From assembly GCA_008360955.1 (NCBI GenBank), contig LUCM01004989.1, positions 1 through 64,000 of the forward strand: 64,000 bases of DNA, read 5' to 3'. Every line of letters begins with the position of its first letter. The first letter of the stretch is position 1. The notes beneath the pieces were generated by a model that did not search any database, was not told where the DNA came from, and was given only the letters and a program-made list of their open reading frames with translations. This stretch comes from Fasciolopsis buskii (taxonomy: Eukaryota > Platyhelminthes > Trematoda > Plagiorchiida > Fasciolidae). Both the position numbers and the translations under genes were made by a program. This document shows positions 55,976 through 64,000 of this stretch, in pieces.

Positions 55976-57090
55976 ATGGCTAAACCCGGTTAGTTCACCG
56001 TATCGTTCTGAGGTCTTGACGATTGTAGAGGGTCGTGGTGACTTTAGGGGGGGACGCTCAAGTGATCGCGGTCGTGGAGGAGCTCGGAATAGTTTCGGTG
56101 GTGAAGGTAGATCGAGTTTTCGAGGAGGCGATGGGAGTCGTGGTGGGTTTGGGCGAGGCCGCTTTAGCGATAGAGGGGCGGGTGGCGGCAGAGGAGGAGG
56201 CGGTAGAGGGGGACGCGGTGGAGATTTTGGTGGCAGAGGTGGACGTGGCACACCGCGGGGTCGTGGTGGATTCCGAGGTGGAATGCGAGGAGGCAAAAAA
56301 GTTTTCATTGAACCACATAGGCACGAGGGCGTGTTTCTTGCTAAGGGAAAAGAAGACTGCTTAGTCACTCGGAATATCGTTGTTGGTGAGTCGGTGTATG
56401 GAGAAAAGCGCATCAGTGTTGAAGATGATGCTGGTGAAAAAATAGAGTACCGCGTCTGGAACCCCTTCCGTTCGAAACTGGCTGCTGGTGTAGTTAACGG
56501 CCTTGATCAAATACACATGAAACCCGGTTCTCGCGTGCTGTACCTCGGTGCTGCCAGCGGTACGACTGTTTCTCACGTGTCCGATATTGTTGGACCGGAT
56601 GGAGTTGTATACGCTGTTGAATTCTCTCATAGGTCTGGACGAGACCTGCTGAATGTTGCAAAGCATCGTACTAACATCGTCCCAATAATTGAGGATGCGC
56701 GCCATCCACATAAGTACCGGATGCTTGTTGGTAAGTCTTTCTGCTTTCACGTAACATGCTGAAAGGTATGGTCGATTGTATCTTCGCGGATGTTGCTCAA
56801 CCAGATCAGTCGCGAATAGTGGGTGTTAACGCCGAAAGCTATTTGAAAAACGGTGGACATGCGGTCATGTCTATTAAAGCTTCTTGTATTGACTCAGTAG
56901 CTGCCCCCGAAGTGGTGTTTGCAAAGGAGGTCGACACCTTACGTAAGTTGCAGTTCACACCGAAAGAGCAGGTAACTCTCGAGCCATTTGAAAGAGGGCA
57001 TGCAATGGTAACAGCACAGTACAGGTATGTTGGTATTAATTTGAATTTATTCCTCTCAGGGCTCCCAAAAAGGTCAAGTCGGAGACATAA
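55976..57090 (+). CDS. FBL: Fibrillarin, rRNA 2'-O-methyltransferase
   Basis: Fibrillarin is the SAM-dependent methyltransferase of nucleolar box C/D snoRNPs and methylates ribose 2'-OH groups of pre-rRNA. Exons: 55976-55988, 56029-56730, 56766-57024, 57060-57090; introns are 40, 35 and 35 nt, all GT-AG. The product is 334 residues, close to the usual 320-330. Residues 6-93 form the glycine/arginine-rich nucleolar domain (RGG, FGG and GRGG repeats). The methyltransferase fold follows, with the SAM motif [11 protein letters not shown] at 178-187, [15 protein letters not shown] at 197-211, [10 protein letters not shown] at 228-237, [12 protein letters not shown] at 242-253 and [10 protein letters not shown] at 273-282. 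The C-terminus is APKKVKSET. The start was chosen because ATG GCT AAA CCC G joins across a short intron to the Gly/Arg frame; the first exon codes only MAKP and part of Glu5. The SAM motif and the Asp and Lys positions look intact. Confidence 0.95.
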
Positions 57091-58029
57091 ATGTTCGATC
57101 TGCCGTCCTATTGTATATATTATATATATATATGTTGTTTTTGAGACCGCTCATGTTTTCCCCGGTCATCAACCGCGCTCACCGGATAGACTTATAAATA
57201 GTCAACAGGATCTAAGAGATATACGTAAATAGTAAACTATGGATCCATTTCTTTGGTAGACGGCAGCCCACTCGTACGGCTCTATGTAGCCGTATACCAC
57301 CTGACTTAATGTGGCTCTGTTCCACTCCAAATTTCAGATTCATGGTTGCGTGATCTATTCCCGTGTAGTGGGCCCTGAAGGTTGTTGAGGATTGTTATGT
57401 TCACTACGAGCCTGCTTAAGGCTTGTCAATGAAGAATGCCTATGGTTAACGTGAGTCACGAAAAACAAGAATGTGTACAATCGGATCACTACCTTTGCTG
57501 CGAATGTCTAGTAGCATGCCGGAGACGGTTCTTCACTCCCAAAAGCGGGTTCCCTTCAACCGGCCGGTTATAAAGCTCCAGTGAAACGCAATATCAGCTG
57601 TTGATATCGTCAGTGAAGCGGTGCGGTAGCTAGAATTCAGTGATTTCAGTAAACCACGATATGAGTATCCTCTATCCCTGTCGTAAATTAGGTATCGCGT
57701 TTCCCATTTCTCCTAGAAGCACTTGAGGGGTTCTACTGTCGACTCGTTTATTCCTCCGATTGGCCTTCTGGGTCGGTACTTGGTGCAATGTACAATGTGA
57801 AAAATAACTTCTTACAAGCGCAATATTCATTTAGGGCTCTTTGCCGCAAAAGCTTTCCCAAGGTAAGCACTATGGCACCGCAGCTGATACCTCCGATTCC
57901 TATGTTCAATCCCAAGACAGAAAAAAGCCTGCCTTTCAAAACTGATTAGAAGTAAGTGGTTCCATTTCTAAGTTGCTTCTTATTCATGGGCTGCTTCGAC
58001 CACAAAGCCCTATCGTTGAATTCAGGTCC
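57091..58029. other. Downstream flank of fibrillarin
   Basis: A short TA run at 57114-57132 lies just after the stop codon. No clear poly(A) signal close to the stop can be assigned with confidence, and no coding trace was recognised. Confidence 0.3.
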
Positions 58030-58330
58030 GTATTATGTCCAGATCTGAATTACGCAGATGACGCTGCGTGCCTATTCGAATTCGCGAACTAAGCACAGCG
58101 TGAACTAGACATTCGAGGGCTGTATCTCGTTTTGGCATGTGCCTTGCACATTCGCAGTGCAAAGTGCTATTACGGTACTGCACAACAGCAGTGCCGAACT
58201 CGATACTGGATGGAGAGGAACTAACGATTGTGGGTTACATCACCGGCGGAACGTAAGGTTTCTAAAGCGAATGATACGGTTGCTGGCTTGTTCAAATCAC
58301 TCGGAGGATCGCGGTTTTCCGGGTTTGCAA
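58030..58330 (+). mobile_element. RTE-type LINE fragment around the catalytic box
   Basis: The trace LNYADDAACLFEFAN followed by AQRELD matches the [20 protein letters not shown] stretch of lineage A, here with the ordinary YADD catalytic box. A stop interrupts AN-AQ. The fragment continues in other frames with SAKCYYGTA and AGLFKSLGGSRFSG. Confidence 0.65.
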
Positions 58331-60279
58331 TAGTGTGGAATTTAAAGGTGTGTACCTCAGCAAGATGAGAAACAAAAGGGTATCAAATAAGGAACGGTTG
58401 TTCCAAAGGTAATAAACTAAAAGTTCCCGAAAGCTGACCCAATCACCAGGGTCGCAGAGTCAAAAAGGTACTTCTAGGGTCGAGAGACTGGTCCGATGAG
58501 TACAAGGGTGACAGAATTGATACTAGGGAATGATGGAGTAGATGTAGGCGAGGCCAAGGATGTTTTTGGTCGCCAAGACGATCGAGGATGCGTTTAAGGA
58601 GATCAACCAGTGGACAAAGGTTGGTGATTATACCAAAAGCCTCGGCTTCACGTGCCGTGGTCGAAATGTCATGAGTTTAGTGGCCATTCTTTGTGAAGTC
58701 GAAATTGCCAAGAATGGTGATTTGGTGGATGGGGTTTATTGAAGTCTTTTAGTGTTTGAAGATAAGTCAAAATAGGGGGCAGCGACAAATGGTACAAAAA
58801 TGATGGGTCTAAGATGAGAACCGAGTTTTCAACCACAAATTGCAAGTACTCGTTGAAGAAGTCAAGATGTGAAATTTGAGAGAAGGCGACAGTTCGGTGG
58901 ATTTAGGTACAGAGACCGGCCCTAAAGATAAATCAGACGTGAACTAAATAGGAAATTGTAAGTAGGAGGGATTTGTTTCTTGGTCAAAATAAGGTAGCGG
59001 GAGAGGACTGGAATAAATGGTGCACAGGGTCAGCATTTCGATTCAGACGGCAAACGTTATTGAAAGCGGTTAGAGTTTCGTGAATGAGTGTGCACAAATG
59101 GACACGAACGGTTACTCATTTGATGTTAGAATCCTGTTTATTGAGAAAGAACCGGCAGCTCACATCGTGAGACTTAGAGTGGAAAACCACAACTCATTAG
59201 GTTTGGGCGTGGTAGTGAACCGGGCAACAGCGAGTTGCCGCCTGCCATCTGAAAGGGCCCTAGGTAAACTAGAAATGTACTTGTGCATTGGGGAAGAATT
59301 TCTTGGAGAAGCAGACCAAAGTTATGAGTCGCAGAAACATGGGAAAATTCAACAATGGAGAGCAGAGAAACAGTCGATCAAGAAGATTCCTGAGGTGTCT
59401 TATTGGCCGTGCAGTGGAAAAAATCTTCGTTAAAGTGAAATAAACTACATCATAGCTTGTGAGCCGAGATTATTGGTGTTGCTGCGCCAGCAGCAATCCC
59501 TGTTCTGCCCTTCAAGTGAATTTACTTATAATAGTAATGTAATCAGTTTGCCTTATTGCCAATAGAAGGAAGCTTTACTTGGTTGTTGGTGATACGCTAG
59601 CGGTTCCTTCAGTATCTGGATGCGACAACTAGTCGGATGCTTTCACAGTAAAATGAAACAAATGGAGAATACTCGCTCATCGTCTAGAAGAGCCTTTGAA
59701 TGCGCCCTTTCCTCTGTCCACGACAGAGACGGTAAACAACGCGCGGTTTAAGCCTCTTCATGAGAAACAAGACCACAACCGTCCCGATACGACAATAGAG
59801 ATGTACGAATATATGTTAATCGGCAGTGATACAAATGTGAGACCTTATGTGGTTCTGTGTAGCTAAGAGTTCCACGGTCGGTCACCACCTGTACAGTGGG
59901 TCCTAGTATCTGAGACGCTTCCCTTCCGCTGCACTCATGCTTCATGCATTTCATAGGCAGTTAGGACCACGCTGCCTATTGCATCTGGCAGGGTTGGTAC
60001 TAGTTGGTAACCTACCGCTCAGTTTCCTTTTGTTCAACCTACCTTTTGTCCCCGACCATGATAAGTATGCTACTACTCAGAGATCCATCCCTTATTCAGC
60101 CTGTATCTTCTGTCCCCAACCAAATCTATTTGCTGTCTCTGGCTATACATAATAATGCCCTCACTGGTACCGCGCCCGATACTCGCAAAGTTCACTGTCA
60201 AACAGTGTTGTAAGTGGTTTTCAACCTGCTAGCTTCTCAAACCTCGTCAGTCTCTAAATCTCGGATCCCCCAATGTGCA
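58331..60279. other. Anonymous stretch between RTE fragments
   Basis: A G-rich plus strand around 58500-59450 holds one open frame (59080-59433) with no known family. Nothing else was recognised. Confidence 0.25.
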
Positions 60280-60705
60280 CACTGTCATGCGGGCTGGTCT
60301 AGGGGCCTATGTAGCTCTGACAGTGGATTGATGTCTGCTGCGTCAGTGAAACACGAATTCATGATTCGAGTAGCGTAATTTAACTACCTTCACCTGATAT
60401 CCGATCATAATATTTCTTGGTCACTCAGGGAAACTTAGCAGCTCAAGCTGCGGATCAAATCGACCTAATGTTAGATTTGCGTGATAAGGCTGAAGCAGCC
60501 CTTTTAGACGACTCTGTAAGATTGTAGGGATCAGTCAGCATATGAAACCGCGGCTTGTCTGTCATCTTGGCATACGCTCCAACAGGCTGTAGCGCTGACA
60601 TGCAAAAAGATGAGTTTTATCCCGAAGTAGTCACCCTTGTTCAGAAGAGTAAAGGCACCGACACTGTACTGGCAGCGGGTGATTTTAATGCGCAAGTCAG
60701 ATGAC
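60280..60705 (+). mobile_element. RTE-type LINE fragment, endonuclease domain
   Basis: The trace ILAYAPTGCSADMQKDEFYP followed by EVVTLVQKSKGTDTVLAAGD and FNAQV at 60565-60700 is the endonuclease region seen on the minus strand at 22.4-22.6 kb. A GCGCTGACAT overlap and several stops show decay. Confidence 0.75.
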
Positions 60706-61265
60706 TTAATGTCATCACCGTTCGGCGTTAAACAGCAAGGCAAGACTCATTGACCGCTGCCTTTTCCACAGGGTTACATTTTTCTATAAAGAGTGAATAT
60801 CCAAGGGGAATAGGGAGTGGACCGACACAGGCGGAAGAGATAAGAATGCTGGTGTAACCAACACGGGACAGTCTAACTGTACAAGCGCATTCTTTCAAAC
60901 ACTGGTTCAATAGGAATTGACAATACGATCGCCACTGTCCGCGGTTCACTGCCATATCCTTCGGTGTCTCCAGTCAGCTAGTTGACGGGTCTTTCAGACC
61001 CCAACCAACAAGATTTGAGATACCTACTTTACCTAAGCTCGCAGTGCATTATCTCATTCCACGTTGCCACGTTATCTGCTGACCTCCAAATGGCTTCCCC
61101 CACTCCGTGAGAGGGACGCAAAATAGGGCGTGGTACGGTAGAAGAGTGTTCGCCATACGCAACGCGTGACCCAACCGGCGTAGTCTGCTAAGTTTCATAC
61201 ACCAAGATAAGGTATTCTTAGAATTGGCGCCTAATGCTAGACTCCCAGCCTCCACATATATTATC
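60706..61265 (-). mobile_element. RTE lineage A, 3' end, inverted against the neighbour
   Basis: It starts with TCATCACCGTTCGGCGTTAA, the reverse complement of the lineage A tail, and runs through CTGCCTTTTCCACAGGGTTA. It ends in coding traces on the minus strand (LSRLRRLGHALRMANTLLP near 61190). It abuts an endonuclease fragment of the same family on the other strand. Confidence 0.8.
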
Positions 61266-64000
61266 ATTTCATTGGGACTCCAGAATGGGAAACAGTTTTG
61301 TTTATTGTGGTCAACACGTATTGTTTTTTCTTCCAGAAAGGCATTTCAAAAGATTTGAGTTTTCTATAACCATGTGAACATCCCAGCATTGCCCGAATGG
61401 GAACGACTTTTGGTACAGACTGCCTTATGCTACGAGCGCGCAGCGTGCGAGGAGTGGGGGTTTTCGTCAGTGTGCGCGCCGCGGCAATCTATCAACATGA
61501 GTCAGTCAGGCAATGGATCAAAAAGGCAGCGGCATTTTTTGGTAGCTGGATAAATAAATTTAGTTCGGTAGGTTGTGACATGTAGGACTAATCCAAATGT
61601 GAAAAGTCTTTGACCTCCACAATATCTGAACCAACGCAAGGACAACCTGTGCATTTATACCGCATGGGCCCTATCAGATGAGCTAAGAAATAACACCGAA
61701 TGATGTTGGGACGTCGATCGAGACTGACATGGCCAGGTAACGGTCGGGGCTGGGAAAGAGGCTACGGTATACGAGCGCTGGTTTTACGTGACTTCGGTTG
61801 CGCAACGGTAGAGTTACCCGTACGGTTATTGTTAACTGTCAATTTTAAGTTTTTCCGTTATATAGAGAGCTCTCGGTTACTTGTGCTTCTTTGCTTGGCT
61901 GACCGCCCTTCGTACACCGGCTTTCATGCACGAACCGCATGTCTTCCAGTCAACTTGAAGTTGTACTATAAGACGACATAAGCCGCCGTCACTGGACTGT
62001 GGGACCGGTTGTCATTAGCTTTACCAGGTTTACCACGAGCCTGCAATTTCAACACACCTTTGTTACGACAATATGAGAAACGTACGGGATTGAATGAGTT
62101 GTTCGGAACAATCGATTATTTCGACAACCAGAATTTGCTACTGATAAACTTCTCCACGTACCGGGAGGAGGTGAGAGACCGGGATTGCATGCATGCAAGT
62201 TGAGTAGTTGTCGAAAAGATAATGTGTCCACCGCAAATGCGGTTATTAAGGACAAATACAATATTTTTTAGGAACGGCCGACCATTTCAAGGCCGGGCTG
62301 CAACAATTTCAAGTCAACTTTTAGCAAACACCCATACTTTATAAAAGAACATTACATGGGAAATAGGAAAACGCATTGTCGAACAGAACTGACTAATAAG
62401 ACCCAGATTACTGGAGTTCACGTATTTGAAAGGGAGTATTTTGAAACCTGAGGGTCTACAGCGAAGGCATTTTATGAAAAAATGGATATTATTTCCGAAA
62501 GCAACGTATAAGTACTGTCCGTCTGGTTCCCTTTAATACGTTCGTTGTAGGACTGAGGTTGTCAATGGTTCAGTAAATATACATCCCATATAGTTGTTGG
62601 GGCTAAGATTCAGGCCAGATGATTGAGAATATGTGACGATGGAAGAAATGTCGATGCTTTTTGGCATTATTTCTGAGTGACTAAAAGCGGAGTTGAAATC
62701 TGTACTACCATCGGTTTCCTGAAACAGATGGACAGGAGGCGTAACGGGTAGGTCAACAATGTAATCTGTGAAAACAAAAGACCATAGCGCAGTGCATCGT
62801 ATCTTATTGCTGTTCTGATATATTAAACAGCACTGATAAGGCACTCAACCAAGATGAGGAGGGAAACAAATAGATGGTTGAAATTGCTGAGTAGAGTCGT
62901 CTTGGGAATATGGTGGAAAGCCCTTGATTATTTGAGGAACTGCGCACTTGTTGATCTATCTTTGAAGAATCTTGCTAGCGGAATCGGCTTAGGAGGATGT
63001 TACTTCCTGTCTACAGCGGTTTTATTACAAGCAAACATGTGAGGGTTGCAGGGAATATTGAGGGCAATCAAAACACGTAGCTGAGCTAGCTGCTCCATCA
63101 ATTTCCAGCCCGTACAAATAAGAGCAGTTTGCCTTAAAGGCGTATTGGTTGAGAGTTGTGTCATGTTTTTGTTTTAATTTGCAGTGCCGGAAAAGGAGGG
63201 CTAATTTATGAAGAATGGGCGATTTGCGTGCTGTCGAAATGGTCTGTCATACCATTAATGGCTTCCCGCTGTTTCCACCCACTGGTTTATGCTCCATATG
63301 TACCCGTAGCTGTTTGGCCACCAATCATATGGGTAGGCTTTTTCGTCCGCTGAGTGTACTTTCGCGCTCGGATTGTTTCTTCTCGATGTCGGCGTCCTAC
63401 TGGTCTGGAAGCGTTTATGGTTATGGTGGTATTGAATTACAGCCAGCTTAGTTTATGGGCTTCGCTTTTTTTGAAGCGCAGTTTTGACATCTGGTGTCCC
63501 TGTTAATCGAGCTCTGCTGGACTTACCATAGTACAGAATTAATTTATCGCAGCGGATCGGTTTCAGCGGTGCTGCTGCAACCTGCTGAGTAGGTTCTATC
63601 CTGTTTTTCTTTATTGTTCAACAAGAATCACACGCTTTAGTTTACAACCTTATTCATGTTATCTCTAAGATATTCTTATCTCCCGTCAAGTTAGTGATGT
63701 ATAACTCCATTGCTTGATTTGGACTTGGTGTATTGATCACATAATGGCGGAATATGGTGTGGTGACTGCGTGTGGTCGGCCCTGATGCATGTATCATACA
63801 GTGTTTGGCTTCAGCTCTTATTATGAGACTGATTTAGACTCCTTATGTGCCATTACTACACCGTGTATGGCATATTTCGCGTTCGAGGAAACGTACAGAG
63901 GAACGTTCGCTCTACATCGTCCGAAATCGAAAAACCCGGAAAAGGTGGTCTTCGTCGTACTCAAGCTACATGCAGGGACGCCATCTGTACTAGCGGCCCG
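61266..64000. other. Right end of window, nothing recognised
   Basis: Open frames at 61700-61981, 62009-62203 and 63156-63451 were examined. The last follows a possible acceptor (TTTAATTTGCAG near 63183) and is hydrophobic (YAPYVPVAVWPPIIWVGF), but I recognise no family. It could be an exon of a gene to the right. Confidence 0.25.

Noticed and set aside
55847..56413. Long minus-strand open frame rich in proline and arginine
   Set aside because: It is the antisense of the fibrillarin Gly/Arg repeat; GGN codons read backwards as proline-rich frames.

Overview
The window looks like nuclear DNA of a parasitic flatworm, most probably a digenean fluke; I cannot name the species. The case rests on two conserved, intron-containing eukaryotic genes whose first introns are only 33-51 nt long, a pattern known from schistosomes. 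It also rests on the repeat content: RTE-type and CR1/Jockey-type LINEs, Penelope-like elements with a GIY-YIG endonuclease, and a hammerhead-ribozyme SINE that recalls the schistosome Sm-alpha family. A run of 357 Ns at 21223-21579 marks a scaffold gap.

Left part (about 3.6-26.1 kb): one gene on the minus strand encodes a cullin-4 homologue, the scaffold of CRL4 ubiquitin ligases. Nine exons can be placed, from the ATG at 26105 down to 3606. They code for about 536 residues, the N-terminal repeats and the start of the cullin-homology domain. The C-terminal part, with the RBX1-binding and neddylation regions, was not found between 3606 and the left edge. The first introns are tiny (51, 33 and 35 nt) and the later ones are large (up to 8.7 kb) and full of retrotransposon debris. 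Exon 4 carries a 23-nt frame-breaking insertion exactly between the codons of a conserved Cys-Trp pair.

Introns and left flank: two RTE lineages are present. One (called A) has a GATGATG-type tail and the other (B) a CTGAACTGAA-type tail. There are Penelope remnants at 2.5-3.1 and 12.7-15.2 kb, a Jockey/CR1-type RT piece at 19 kb, and a near-full-length RTE at 20-23 kb on the minus strand. Part of that RTE is almost identical to an inverted copy at 11.4-12.6 kb, so the two copies flank cullin exon 6.

Middle (26.5-54 kb): no host gene was recognised. Two decayed CR1-like LINEs lie on the minus strand (about 26.5-29.1 and 44.2-48.3 kb). There are palindromic foldback elements (8.1 and 32.5 kb) and tRNA-like SINEs (32.8-33.25, 42.6 and 52.0-52.6 kb). 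The 52 kb locus is an inverted SINE pair with 14-bp flanking direct repeats, and each arm encodes an apparently complete type-I hammerhead ribozyme. This is the most interesting object in the window.

Right part: a complete fibrillarin gene (55976-57090, plus strand, four exons, 334 residues, introns of 40, 35 and 35 nt) encodes the box C/D snoRNP 2'-O-methyltransferase. It is followed by RTE fragments at 58.0-58.3 and 60.3-61.3 kb and by anonymous DNA to the right edge.

Cullin-4 and fibrillarin have no functional link; they are simply neighbours about 30 kb apart. Exon boundaries were derived by hand from reading frame, GT-AG signals and recalled family conservation, so they are predictions.
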